Made by a program: the position numbers and the translations under genes. Source: RBG-13-68-16 sp041494245 (GTDB taxonomy: Bacteria; Acidobacteriota; Thermoanaerobaculia; Thermoanaerobaculales; Thermoanaerobaculaceae). Taken from it: a stretch of 64,000 bases of DNA. The notes under the pieces were generated by a model. That model saw only the letters and a program-made list of their open reading frames with translations, was not told where the DNA came from and did no database searches. The stretch spans positions 1-64,000 of the forward strand of contig JBGQAK010000007.1 in NCBI GenBank assembly GCA_041494245.1, read 5' to 3'. Shown piece by piece: positions 1 to 10,967 of the stretch (position 1 is the first letter of the stretch; every line of letters starts with the position of its first letter).

Positions 1-58
1 CGACAGCTCCCAGGCACACGATCACCAAAGTCAGAACACCCACTCGACGTGTGGTCAT
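1..58 (-). CDS. 5' end of a secreted or membrane protein (partial)
   Basis: Only the first 19 codons are inside the window. They read MTTRRVGVLTLVIVCLGAV: two arginines followed by a hydrophobic stretch, the pattern of a signal peptide or N-terminal membrane anchor. A run of seven G lies just upstream of the ATG and can serve as ribosome binding site. The rest of the protein lies beyond the window edge, so no function can be assigned. Confidence 0.6.
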   Translation of the reverse strand, partial: MTTRRVGVLTLVIVCLGAV

Positions 59-430
59 GGTAAGTCCCCCCCTGTCGTGAAGGCAGCGTCCCGAGGGCGA
101 CGTGCATCAGGCTGCCCAACAAGGCCGGGCGCCGTCTTCAGATTCTGTTGCCGGAAACATACGGCAAAGGGTCGCAGATTCCACGGCGGCGTCAGTGGGT
201 CGGTCCGAAGTGAAGCTAAACCACTACGCGAGCAAGGGCTGCGGTGTTCACCCACCGCCCCGGCCTTTCCGCTTCCTTCTTGCTTGCCCCCCCGCCAAAG
301 CAGCCTCATGCGAGCGGACGGCCGTGAGGTGTCCTCGCCTCGGCATCACGTCCCCCTTCTGCGCCACGCCAAGAGACCACCGATCGGCTCCGGACTCCAC
401 TCTCACCTGGACCAGTTTTCGGGTTTTGGG
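59..430. other. Intergenic stretch with no recognised feature
   Basis: Open frames exist on both strands, but their translations are rich in Arg, Pro and Gly and show no domain-like pattern. No RNA gene, clear promoter or long repeat was seen. Part of it is presumably the promoter region of the gene starting at 58. Confidence 0.4.
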
Positions 431-577
431 TCACTGTCGCAGCCACTCCGCGAGTTCGCCGATCTCCACCTGTGTAAGCCGGCCATTCGCGGTGACCGAA
501 TGTAGGAGCTGCAACAGGTCGAGGGCGACGGGCGTTTCGAGCTGGGATCTGGTCAAGGACAAACGGGGCCCTGGCAT
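431..577 (-). CDS. Small 48-residue hypothetical protein or remnant
   Basis: A 48-residue frame whose second half, LLQLLHSVTANGRLTQVEIG followed by ELAEWLRQ, looks like natural helical protein. The phrase T-A-N-G-R-L-T-Q-V-E-I resembles the 'TADGxIT/SxxEI' helix-loop-helix found in TerB-like and related helical modules (a resemblance from memory, not a search). An in-frame stop lies 14 codons before the ATG, so this is either a true micro-protein or the 3' end of a degraded gene. There is no clear ribosome binding site. The surrounding region is otherwise non-coding. Confidence 0.35.
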   Translation of the reverse strand: MPGPRLSLTRSQLETPVALDLLQLLHSVTANGRLTQVEIGELAEWLRQ

Positions 578-899
578 TGTCTCCGCCGTCGGGACCGTTA
601 CCCGACCGCTTGCTCACTTCCCGATCGACAATCCGGACCATGATGCCGAGGACCTCGAGCTCGCTACAGCTTAATCATTAGCTTCTAGCCTACCGCCGTT
701 TCACGTTTCAGCGCAATTCTGCTAGTGGGCGCCCTGCACGACCGAGGCGGCAAATCGCTCCCAACCGCCCGACACGCGGCCCGGCGCCCATTCGCCCGAC
801 CAGCGCGCGAGCGCCGCAGCGAGCACAAAGTCATCGTGCGTCCCCTCCCGCCGGGCTCACCACGCCGCCGTAGGACGGGCGATCACACGGAGCGAGGGG
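578..899. other. Intergenic stretch with no recognised feature
   Basis: No convincing coding frame was seen on either strand. A short imperfect inverted repeat, AGCTTAATCATTAGCT, lies near 669-684. The remainder is GC-rich and featureless by eye. Confidence 0.35.
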
Positions 900-1607
900 T
901 CAGGGCACGGGCCGGCCGCTCGAGTCGCGCACCAGCGCGCGGCGGACGGCCGCAGTCTCGGCGAGGAAGGGCTGGAACTCCTCCGGCTTGCAGCGCTTCT
1001 CTCCACGGTACACGGCCAGCGCGCCGCCGGCCGATTCGACCGACCAGCCCTGGTTCTGCGCGAAGAATCCCAGCGCTTCCGTCCCGAACGCCGCCCGGAT
1101 CGCCATTTCGCTCGGTCCCCGCAGCAGGTAGTGTTTCGAGAATTCCTCGCTCGCCTCGAAATCAATGTCCTGGTAACCGAACACCTGCCCGATCTTGTCC
1201 CACCAGTGCTCCGGCGCGAGGGTGAACTCGGGGAGGGCGGCCGCCGTCGCCACTCCGGGGAAGATCGCCAAGGTCTGGCTGTGAGTGTGGGAGCTCTTCC
1301 CGCTTCCCGTCGTGTACTGGTAGTCGAGCACGACCACCTCGCCGTAGCCCGAGCGGCCCCGCATCAGGTTCTTGGCGCGCTGGCTGCGGCCGCGCTTGAA
1401 GAGGTGGAACGATCCCAGCGTAGTGAGCCGCTCCTTCGGCACCTTCGCCTCGAAAGTGAACCCCATCAGGAGCGCGACGTCGGCCAGCGCGGCCGTGCGC
1501 TTCTTTCCGGCGAGAAAGGCGAGGTAGAATGCGATCCCTGCGACGGCCAGGATGCCGGCGACGAGGAAGATCGTGATAATCGGATCCTGCACGGCGGCGG
1601 TCGTCAC
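900..1607 (-). CDS. Membrane-anchored hypothetical protein, 235 aa
   Basis: I do not recognise this protein. Residues about 8-32 form one hydrophobic membrane segment followed by the positive pair KK-R, predicting an N-out/C-in anchor with a cytoplasmic domain of about 200 residues. The central part, VVLDYQYTTGSGKSSHTHSQ, alternates hydrophobic and polar residues as in a beta-sheet domain, and no catalytic motif is visible. The start is GTG at 1607. It overlaps the stop of the upstream 49-residue gene by four bases (GTGA), so the two are translationally coupled and probably work together. It reads like the DUF3137-type 'anchor plus soluble domain' proteins, but I cannot assign it to a family. 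Confidence 0.7.
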   Translation of the reverse strand: MTTAAVQDPIITIFLVAGILAVAGIAFYLAFLAGKKRTAALADVALLMGFTFEAKVPKERLTTLGSFHLFKRGRSQRAKNLMRGRSGYGEVVVLDYQYTTGSGKSSHTHSQTLAIFPGVATAAALPEFTLAPEHWWDKIGQVFGYQDIDFEASEEFSKHYLLRGPSEMAIRAAFGTEALGFFAQNQGWSVESAGGALAVYRGEKRCKPEEFQPFLAETAAVRRALVRDSSGRPVP

Positions 1608-1753
1608 AGCTCAGCCTTGAGTTCGGCGACCTTCTGTTGCTCCTTTGTAAGTGCCGCCTTAGTGCGAGTCAGCTCCTGATTGATCTCCCGGAACGTGTAG
1701 AAGGCGCCAGCACATGTGAGGAGCACAAGACCGAAAAGAATCTTGTTCGTCAT
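1604..1753 (-). CDS. 49-residue membrane peptide with a charged helix
   Basis: The peptide begins MTNKILFGLVLLTCAGAFYT, a single hydrophobic helix. It continues as a highly charged, heptad-like helix rich in E, K, Q and L (ELTRTKAALTKEQQKVAELK), which suggests a short coiled coil facing the cytoplasm. Its TGA stop overlaps the GTG start of the 235-residue membrane protein downstream by four bases. Conserved physical design plus coupling argue that this is a real small gene, possibly an oligomerising partner of its neighbour. A perfect TTGACA (complement at 1795-1800) lies upstream, but no good -10 matches it. Confidence 0.6.
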   Translation of the reverse strand: MTNKILFGLVLLTCAGAFYTFREINQELTRTKAALTKEQQKVAELKAEL

Positions 1754-1970
1754 GGCGGGTCTCCGCTAGCAACTGTGGCACTGGGTGTAGGTACTGTCAA
1801 CGCTACGGCTGTGCCCAGCCGACTTGATCCGAGGTTCTGAAACATTGCGCGGATGGTCTGACAGGAATACAAGGTCAGCGCGGGCCGCCTGGGCGGCTCC
1901 GGCCGCCCCTCTCAAAGGCTGACCCGGCCTGCCTGCTCTGGGCTACCATCTGGCGGCACCGGTCCGGAAC

Positions 1971-2141
1971 GTGAGGACTGACGGTAAGGGGGAGGACAGC
2001 CTGACAAAGCTCTTAGGGCTGCTCGCCGTCATCTTCGGCCTGATCGTCGCAGTCGCGGCGTCGGCGGACCTAGTCAAGCTGGTAGGCGCGGTCGTGGTGC
2101 TGTTCGGCCTGCTCGTGGCCTGGAAGGGCGAGCGCGGATGA
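1971..2141 (+). CDS. Small two-helix membrane protein, 56 aa
   Basis: The GTG start gives a 56-residue protein. A short polar N-terminus is followed by two hydrophobic segments, LLGLLAVIFGLIVAVAA and LVGAVVVLFGLLVAWK, separated by a brief S-A-D turn. It ends in the positively charged W-K-G-E-R-G. It is the only plus-strand gene in this part and is divergent from the 49/235-residue pair. No family is recognised, and the start is not backed by a strong ribosome binding site, so it remains a prediction from composition. Confidence 0.45.
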   Translation: MRTDGKGEDSLTKLLGLLAVIFGLIVAVAASADLVKLVGAVVVLFGLLVAWKGERG

Positions 2142-2325
2142 CACTACCAGTAGCCTGAAACGAGGCTATAACCATACCCTATGCAATGGTGGGCAGAGAC
2201 ATTCCACGCGCTCGTGGTGATGCACGAATAGAAGCAGCAGAAGCACCTCCGCTCGTATATCTCGCCTGCCTTGGTGGGGACCCGAAGGTTTTGCTTGGGC
2301 TTGACCGCTCCGGCCGCGCCGGAGC

Positions 2326-3240
2326 TCACGCGCGAAACGTGAGCGTGTACTTCATCTCCAAGCGCGTCGGGTGGTAGGAGAGCTTGGCCTTGCGCAACCC
2401 CGGGTCGCCGAGGTCCTCCTCGCGGTTGATGAGGGAGAACCCCAGCCCCTCGATCACGCGCGCGGTCTCGCGGCTGATCACCTGGTAGAGGCCTTTCTCG
2501 GTGCGCAGGGCGCGCTCGAACAGGACAACCGCGGTCGTTGGGTTGAGGCGGTCGAAGATCGAGAACGCTGCCGGGCGCCCCGCGACCCGGATGAGGAGGC
2601 CCTGCAGACCGAGCGGCGCGAACAGCCGGAGCGCGCACTCGAGGGCGTGCGTCTCCTGCTCGAGCGTCACCGCCGCGTCGGCGGTCCGCTTGGCCGCGAT
2701 GTCGTCCGCGACCTCGAGGCACTGGTCCGCCCGGCCCGAATGGAGCGGTTCGACCGACCAGGAGTGGAGGCGCGAGGCCTGTGCGATCAGGTTGCGCTTG
2801 CCGGCGTAGCGCCGGCCGCGCAGTCCAGCGAGGTCCGCGGCGGTGTAGATGTAGTTCGCGCTGTCGCGCACCGACCCGACCTCGAAGTGAGCGGAGAACC
2901 TCGCGTGCGTCTGCAGGAACTCCTCGCTCACGGACTCGATCCGCAGCGGTCCGGGGAGCTTGCGGGCATGCTGCAAGAGCGCCTCCTGCACCGCCTCGGG
3001 GAACTGGCCGATGGGCTGCAGGAGGCTCGGACGGCGCTCTGTCCCGAACATGGACGACACGAGCAGCGTGTTGCTTTCGACGAGGGCGTGGTGGTACCGG
3101 TAGACGGGCGACCACACGAGAAGCGACGCGAAGGTGTAGTCGGAGAGGGGCTGAGGGTAGCGCGCCAGCAGGTCGGCGAGGCGCGCCCGGTCCCCGATCT
3201 CGATCGGCGTGAAGCGCAGGCCGAGGAAGTCAATGTCCAT
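2326..3240 (-). CDS. DUF2156 family protein (phosphatidylglycerol lysyltransferase C-domain-like)
   Basis: A 304-residue protein opening MDIDFLGLRFTPIEIGDRAR and continuing with P-L-S-D-Y-T-F, the typical start of DUF2156. This is the double-GNAT fold that forms the catalytic domain of aminoacyl-phosphatidylglycerol synthases. Freestanding DUF2156 proteins of this size are common and mostly uncharacterised. Motifs such as Y-A-G-K-R-N-L-I-A and the late F-S-L-I-N-R-E-E-D-L-G-D-P-G-L-R-K-A-K, near the usual C-terminus, agree with the family. No membrane segments are present, so it would act in the cytosol or at the membrane face. It overlaps the upstream GNAT acetyltransferase gene by 11 bases, so the two are co-translated. 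Confidence 0.85.
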   Translation of the reverse strand: MDIDFLGLRFTPIEIGDRARLADLLARYPQPLSDYTFASLLVWSPVYRYHHALVESNTLLVSSMFGTERRPSLLQPIGQFPEAVQEALLQHARKLPGPLRIESVSEEFLQTHARFSAHFEVGSVRDSANYIYTAADLAGLRGRRYAGKRNLIAQASRLHSWSVEPLHSGRADQCLEVADDIAAKRTADAAVTLEQETHALECALRLFAPLGLQGLLIRVAGRPAAFSIFDRLNPTTAVVLFERALRTEKGLYQVISRETARVIEGLGFSLINREEDLGDPGLRKAKLSYHPTRLEMKYTLTFRA

Positions 3241-3658
3241 CGGGCTCGCCGCCGTGGAGCAACGGCTCGTGGCCCGCGAGCGTGTGGAAGCCCAGCGGCT
3301 CGTAGAACGCCCTCGTCCCGGGCTCGGCCACCAGGCCGATCCAACCGATCCGTGCCTCGAGGCAGCGTTCGGTCAAGCGGCGGATGATCTCGCGGCCGAT
3401 GCCGCGGCCGCGGTAGGCGTCGAGCACCACCACGTCCTGGATGTAGGCGTCGCTCACACCGTCGGAGATGACGCGGCCCATCCCGACGATGCGGCCCTCC
3501 GGTTCCCGCGCCACGAGGAAACAGAAGCTGCCGCGGATCATCTGCGGGATGATGGCGCGGTTGGCTGGATCCTCGTCCCACCAGCCGCCGGCCTGGTAGA
3601 GGCCGACGATGGCGTCGGTCGGGGCGCTGTTGACGACCTCGTAAGCGATCTCGGACAT
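3230..3658 (-). CDS. GNAT family N-acetyltransferase
   Basis: A 142-residue single-domain GNAT. The acetyl-CoA pyrophosphate loop is visible as VVLDAYRGRGIGREIIRRL (Q/RxxGxG/A motif), followed by F-Y-E-P-L-G-F near the C-terminus, the usual last strand. The opening M-S-E-I-A-Y-E-V with W-W-D-E-D and M-G-R-V-I-S-D-G-V-S-D-A-Y-I-Q-D matches small bacterial acetyltransferases of unknown substrate. The ATG at 3658 was chosen because the family motif starts right after it. Its 3' end overlaps the DUF2156 gene, making a two-gene unit in which both proteins have GNAT-type folds. Confidence 0.88.
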   Translation of the reverse strand: MSEIAYEVVNSAPTDAIVGLYQAGGWWDEDPANRAIIPQMIRGSFCFLVAREPEGRIVGMGRVISDGVSDAYIQDVVVLDAYRGRGIGREIIRRLTERCLEARIGWIGLVAEPGTRAFYEPLGFHTLAGHEPLLHGGEPDGH

Positions 3659-3835
3659 GGGGCACCAGCTCCTGGCGGCGTCGTTGCGCCGCCTCGAGCG
3701 CAGTCTACGCCGGTTGGACCGCGCGCCCGGTGGAGTCGCATCGTCTCTCCCCGTGTACAATCTGGTCCTTGGGGGGAGGGTTCGCATGCCGGGTCGCGGA
3801 GCGGCGGTTCCGCCCACGGCGCCCCCGAAACACCA

Positions 3836-4363
3836 ATGCCTGGATCGTTGCCCGCGTTCGTGCGCCTCGACCGGTCGCTCGCGCCCGGGGACCACCCTCT
3901 CCTCGCGATCCTTCCGGGGGTGGCGGCAAGCCCGGCTCTGGCGCGAATCGCCGCCGAGCCGGCCGCTCGGGCGAGGCTCCTCGATCGCGCCCTCGTGCAG
4001 ATCCGGGGTGACCGCGGCTACGCCTTCGTGGATGTGGAGAGGTCCTGCATCGTCCTCTCGGAGCGGTATTTTCGCGAGGGCGCGGAGCTCGACATCTACC
4101 TTGACCTCCTCCATGAGCTCACCCACCTCCGGCAGCTTGAGGAGGGCCTCGATCTGTGGGACGAGCGGTTCGCCTACGTGGATCGGCCCACCGAGGTCGA
4201 GGGGTATGCGGTCGCGATTGAGGAGGGGCGTCGACTCGCTATGACCGACCAAGAGGTCGTGGACCACCTTTCGAACCCGTGGATGACTGCAAACGAGGTG
4301 ACGCGGCTTCTCCGCAACGTCGACGCCTTTCTCGCGAACGGGGTTCTCCCGAACCTCGAATAG
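3836..4363 (+). CDS. Small HExxH metallopeptidase-like protein
   Basis: A 175-residue protein with a clear zinc-peptidase motif, H-E-L-T-H at about residues 93-97, followed by a glutamate-rich segment (R-P-T-E-V-E-G-Y-A-V-A-I-E-E, residues 118-130). This segment can provide the third zinc ligand about 23-25 residues later, as in small gluzincin-type proteins. It has no signal peptide and would be cytosolic. A TACAAT -10-like box at 3754-3759 precedes it. The ATG at 3836 is the first in-frame start after a stretch without other starts, and its ribosome binding site is weak. The substrate is unknown, and it could be a non-enzymatic zinc protein. Confidence 0.65.
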   Translation: MPGSLPAFVRLDRSLAPGDHPLLAILPGVAASPALARIAAEPAARARLLDRALVQIRGDRGYAFVDVERSCIVLSERYFREGAELDIYLDLLHELTHLRQLEEGLDLWDERFAYVDRPTEVEGYAVAIEEGRRLAMTDQEVVDHLSNPWMTANEVTRLLRNVDAFLANGVLPNLE

Positions 4364-4483
4364 ATAGGAATTTCCTTTCTCACCTGGACCGAGAGTACCC
4401 CGGTGAGGGGAGGTGTCAAGGCGTCAGGAGGGATGCGGCGAGCGGGCGCGACCACGTGGAGAGGTGAACGAGACACCGAAGGC

Positions 4484-4525
4484 GGCGAAGCCTTGCCGGG
4501 CAGCGGAGCCGGGCAGGGCTTCGCC
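4484..4525. repeat. Stem-loop next to the transposase remnant
   Basis: Left arm GGCGAAGCCTTGCCGGG (4484-4500) pairs with right arm CCGGGCAGGGCTTCGCC (4509-4525), with one or two mismatches around an 8-base loop. No T-tract follows, so it is unlikely to be an intrinsic terminator. It lies 48-89 bases beyond the 3' end of the IS91-type transposase remnant, and a GAAC tetranucleotide stands at 4466-4469. Confidence 0.6.
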
Positions 4526-4572
4526 ATGGCGTCGAGGACGTCAAGGGAGGAGCGGCGCCAGGTCCCGCGAGG

Positions 4573-4890
4573 TCAGGCTGCGGTGGGGCGGCACTCCCTC
4601 GGGCAAGGTGGGCTGCGCCCATCGACGCCCGTGGCGGCGAGGTGGCGCAGGATCTTCTTGATCACGGGCGGCTCCCTTATGAACGCGATGATGCGCATCG
4701 GTCCGGCGCAGCGGGGGCAGACGAGAGGATCGACGTCGTAGATGCCGCGGATGAATTGCGCCCAGCGCCCGCGCAGGATCCGGAGGTCCGGAGCGCCAGC
4801 GGCAGCGCTTCCATGAGCCCCGTCCGACTCCCCCTGGCCGGTTCTTTCGCTTAGCCCCGACACGCCGGTGGCCGTGCCCTGGCCCACCAC
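4573..4890 (-). pseudogene. IS91-type transposase, C-terminal remnant
   Basis: The reading frame ending at 4573 encodes R-W-A-Q-F-I-R-G-I-Y-D-V-D-P-L-V-C-P-R-C, then a segment with R-I-I-A-F-I-R-E-P-P-V-I-K-K-I-L-R-H-L. This is the conserved C-terminus of the large transposases usually annotated with IS91-like elements, with its CPRC zinc-like pair. Upstream the similarity dissolves: the natural preceding segment would need a different frame, and a stop interrupts it near 4855. Only the last roughly 100 codons survive, with no catalytic tyrosines, so the gene is dead. The upper boundary is approximate. Confidence 0.7.
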
Positions 4891-4916
4891 GGGACGAACA
4901 CGGAGTGTCGGCGAGC

Positions 4917-5453
4917 CTACGCCGTCGCCTTGGGCGCGCCCTCGGGAGCGGCGGGCGTCTTCCCCTTGAGCAGCGCGGAGATGATCAGGGAGAGGATGAG
5001 GCCGATCAGCACCGCAATGACCACGCCGAGGACCGCCAGCACCCCCGGCTGCAGCGTCCAGCGGGTGATGGCCTCGGCGCCTTCCATCTGCGCCTGGGTC
5101 AACCCCTTCGCGGCCCACTTCTCCCGGGTCAACGCGATCGTGTACTCGGCGAAGCTGGGGTTGATGAACGTGAAGTGGACGAAGGTGTAGACCGCGCTCA
5201 TCAGGCCGGAGTAGAGCGAGATGAGCACACCCGCGCCGACGCGCTGGCCGAAGGTCATCGTGCGCTCGGGCTTCTCGTCGCGCACGGCTTTGATGCCGAG
5301 CCAGAGCACGATCGCCATGATGACCATGCCCAGGTACTGGAGGTACTGCCCGGTCGCAAGCTTCTCCGTCTGGAAACCCGTGAAAAACAGGAGGAGCTGC
5401 AGGACGATCGAACAGACCGTGAGGATCAACGCATAGAAGAACTTTGTGCCCAT
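4917..5453 (-). CDS. DUF4199 family integral membrane protein
   Basis: A 178-residue protein with four hydrophobic helices at roughly residues 5-27, 37-55, 68-92 and 138-165. Between helices three and four is a soluble loop (P-S-F-A-E-Y-T-I-A-L-T-R-E-K-W) typical of DUF4199. The start M-G-T-K-F-F-Y-A-L-I-L-T and the G-I-K-A-V-R-D turn followed by M-T-F-G-Q also match this uncharacterised family. The C-terminus is an Ala/Pro/Lys tail. It lies alone, and nothing around it hints at a role. Confidence 0.8.
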   Translation of the reverse strand: MGTKFFYALILTVCSIVLQLLLFFTGFQTEKLATGQYLQYLGMVIMAIVLWLGIKAVRDEKPERTMTFGQRVGAGVLISLYSGLMSAVYTFVHFTFINPSFAEYTIALTREKWAAKGLTQAQMEGAEAITRWTLQPGVLAVLGVVIAVLIGLILSLIISALLKGKTPAAPEGAPKATA

Positions 5454-5614
5454 GGTGGTCTCCCGACGGTGCCCACTGAACGATTGAAGTTCACCTTGTC
5501 ACTGCGGCGCAGGATAGCACCGTCCGGGGCCGCGAGGAGCCATTCCAGAACGGGCGGATGGGGCCGGTCGCATCGGCCCCGGTCGGAGAGGCGGTCCTCC
5601 GGGGCGCCCCGCGC

Positions 5615-6181
5615 CTACTCCTCGTCCTCGATCGGAGGGAGCGCGTAGAGGAGCAGCTCGCCCCCGAACGGGATCAGGACCAGCCGGTCGTGCGCCTTGA
5701 GGAGGTCCTCGTCGGGCCACGGCTTGCCCTTCGCGTCGTACGAACGGAAGCTCCACGGGACGTCCACCTCCCCGGGGGCAAGCCACTCCGGGATCACGAG
5801 CTGGGGACGCTCGTCCGACTCGCCGACTTTGCGGAACTGGACCTCGGAAATGGGACGGCGCTCGAGCAGCGTGGCCTCCTCCGCCTCGGCGGCCGCCGCC
5901 TCGACATGCTCGGAGACGATTTCCTGCACGGCGTCGCGGGCGGCCTCCAGGAACTCCTTGGGTCCCGAGATTTCCGCGTACAGACCGAGGCGGTACTTCT
6001 GGGCCTCGAGCGACTCCACCGAGGCCAGCCACACCTCCACCGCCTTCTTCGGGTCGTCCTCGGGCTCGAGCGTGATGGTCTGCCCGTACAGCCGGTCGCG
6101 GGTCGTGAGGGCAGCCAGCAGCTGGTCCGCGCTGGTGGCCGGAAGCTCAAGCTCCCACTCGTGTTCGATCTTTGCGGTCAT
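5615..6181 (-). CDS. Hypothetical acidic soluble protein, 188 aa
   Basis: Not recognised. The ATG at 6181 (M-T-A-K-I-E-H-E-W-E-L-E-L-P) was preferred over one seven codons upstream because it starts the structured sequence. The protein is acidic, has no signal peptide or membrane segment, and contains an Ala/Glu-rich helix (residues about 95-113). A second half has several aromatic residues, including P-W-S-F-R-S-Y-D-A-K-G-K-P-W-P. It ends P-P-I-E-D-E-E. It sits downstream of carB on the same strand, about 150 bases away, and could be a distal member of the arginine operon, though nothing in the sequence links it to arginine metabolism. Confidence 0.65.
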   Translation of the reverse strand: MTAKIEHEWELELPATSADQLLAALTTRDRLYGQTITLEPEDDPKKAVEVWLASVESLEAQKYRLGLYAEISGPKEFLEAARDAVQEIVSEHVEAAAAEAEEATLLERRPISEVQFRKVGESDERPQLVIPEWLAPGEVDVPWSFRSYDAKGKPWPDEDLLKAHDRLVLIPFGGELLLYALPPIEDEE

Positions 6182-6334
6182 TGCGCCCTCCCGCCGCCTC
6201 ACCCCCCGGCGGCGCCGGTAGCCTACACGAAACGGGAGGATCGGGGAAGCGCCGGCACGTTCACGGGGAGAAGGGCGCCACGTTGTCGTGATGTCATCTC
6301 AACAACAAGGAACACCCTCACTCTGCCGATGCCC

Positions 6335-9579
<3,245 letters not shown>

Positions 9580-9580
<1 letters not shown>

Positions 9581-10737
9581 CAGCGGCGCCCCCTGCAGCG
9601 CCAGACGAAGCGCGCGAACACCCCGAGGGCATCGTGCGGTCCCGGCCCGGCCTCGGGGTGGAACTGGATCCCCTCCGCGAGCACGTCCTCCGCCACGATC
9701 CCCTCCACCGAGTCGTCGGTAAGGTTGACCATGCTCACCCGGGCGCGGCCCGGCAGTGAGTCGCGGTCCACCGCGTAGTTGTGGTTCTGGGAGGTGATCC
9801 ACACCGAGCCCGTGGCCTGGTCGCGCACCGGGTGGTTGGCGCCGTGGTGGCCGAAGCGCAGCTTGTAGGTCAGGCCTCCGAGCGCCACGGCCAGGAGCTG
9901 ATGGCCCAGGCAGATCCCGAGCAGCGGCACCTTGCCCAGCAGGTCGCGGATCGTCTGCGGGACACCCGCGACGGCGGCCGGGTCGCCGGGCCCATTGGAA
10001 ACCACGACGCCCGCGGGCTTGAGCGCCAGGATCGAGGCCGCACCTGCGTCGGGCGGCACCACGACGACCCCGGCTCCCGCACCGACGAGGTGGCGGAGGA
10101 TGGAGTGCTTGACGCCGCAGTCCACCACGGCGACGAGCGGCCCGCCGTTGGCCTTGTGCGGCTGCTCTCCGGGAGGCAGCCACGGCGCGGCGCTCCACTT
10201 CTCGATCTCGCCCCTGGCGACGGCGCGGGTCAGGTCGCAGCCGTCGGTTCCGCGCGCCTCCTTCACCAGGGCCTCGAGCTCTCTGCGCGCGGGCTCCCGG
10301 CCGCACACCAGCACGCCGGGGAGCGCGCCCGCGGCCCGCAGGCGGAGCACCAGCGCCCTCGTGTCGAACCCCCACCCCACCGCCACGCCCTGTGTGTCGA
10401 GCCGCTCCAGCAGACCGCCCTGCGCGCGCCAGTTGGAGGGGACCGCCGTCAGGTCGGGCACGATCAGCCCCTCCGCCCACACCCGCCGCGACTCCTCGTC
10501 CTCCGAGTTGACGCCCACGTTGCCCACGTGTGCGGTGGTGAGCACCAGGATCTGGCCGCGGTAGCTCGGGTCGGTGAGCATCTCCTGGTAGCCGAACATC
10601 GAGGTGTTGAAGACCACCTCGCCGGACGCCAGCGCCTCGCCGCCGGAAGCGTAGCCGTGGAACACCGTGCCGTCGGCGAGGGCAAGGCACGCGCGGCGCG
10701 GCCCGGCCAGGAGCGGCGGCAGCAGCGACCTGTCCAT
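9580..10737 (-). CDS. carA: Carbamoyl-phosphate synthase small subunit (glutaminase)
   Basis: CarA hydrolyses glutamine and channels ammonia to CarB. The 385-residue protein has the N-terminal CarA domain (N-T-S-M-F-G-Y-Q-E-M-L-T-D-P-S-Y) and a class I glutamine amidotransferase domain. The nucleophile elbow is L-L-G-I-C-L-G-H-Q-L-L, and the His/Glu pair is in I-Q-F-H-P-E-A. It is the next-to-last gene of the arg operon. A possible promoter and near-leaderless start lie directly in front of the ATG. The same frame stays open back to a GTG at 10965 just behind argH, so an N-terminal extension cannot be excluded; normal CarA proteins begin near the ATG used here. Confidence 0.96.
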
Positions 10738-10965
10738 TGAGGCGCGAGGGTACCCGATCCCGCGAGGCACGACAATCACCGCGGGGGTCGGAGCCGGGCC
10801 GGCGACGCCCTTGCCACGTCCCGGGCCTTGCTGGGCCAGGCCCTTCCTGCGCCCGCCGGCGCCCTTGGCCCGCCGCCGCGCGGAGCCCGCGGGCTGCTCG
10901 ACCTCGGCGAGGTCACCGAACCCGCGGCGCGCCACCGGGAGGTGCCGGGGAGACCGCTCCGCCAC
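10738..10965 (-). other. argH-carA gap: open frame in phase with carA
   Basis: From a GTG at 10965, preceded by a GGAGGA ribosome binding site, 76 codons run without a stop straight into the carA ATG. The translation (V-A-E-R-S-P-R-H-L-P-V-A-R-R-G-F-G-D-L-A) soon becomes rich in R, G, K and A, as in a disordered basic tail. It could be a carA extension, a small coupled peptide, or simply untranslated GC-rich spacer. Confidence 0.3.
10747..10775 (-). promoter_or_regulatory. Candidate internal promoter for carAB
   Basis: On the minus strand TTGTCG (10770-10775) and TACCCT (10747-10752) are separated by exactly 17 bases. The -10 box ends nine bases before the carA ATG, so the transcript would be almost leaderless, which fits the absence of a ribosome binding site at this ATG. 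It would allow carAB expression for pyrimidines without argR-controlled transcription. Confidence 0.45.
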
Positions 10966-10967
10966 CC

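Noticed and set aside
77..674. Plus-strand open frames in the first 700 bases
   Set aside because: Composition is like random GC-rich DNA, there are no ribosome binding sites, and two frames overlap each other over most of their length.
2144..2325. Minus-strand frame ending in a Cys-rich stretch after the DUF2156 gene
   Set aside because: It has no start codon of its own or ribosome binding site and runs in from a shadow frame of the DUF2156 gene. Four clustered cysteines are not enough to call a peptide.
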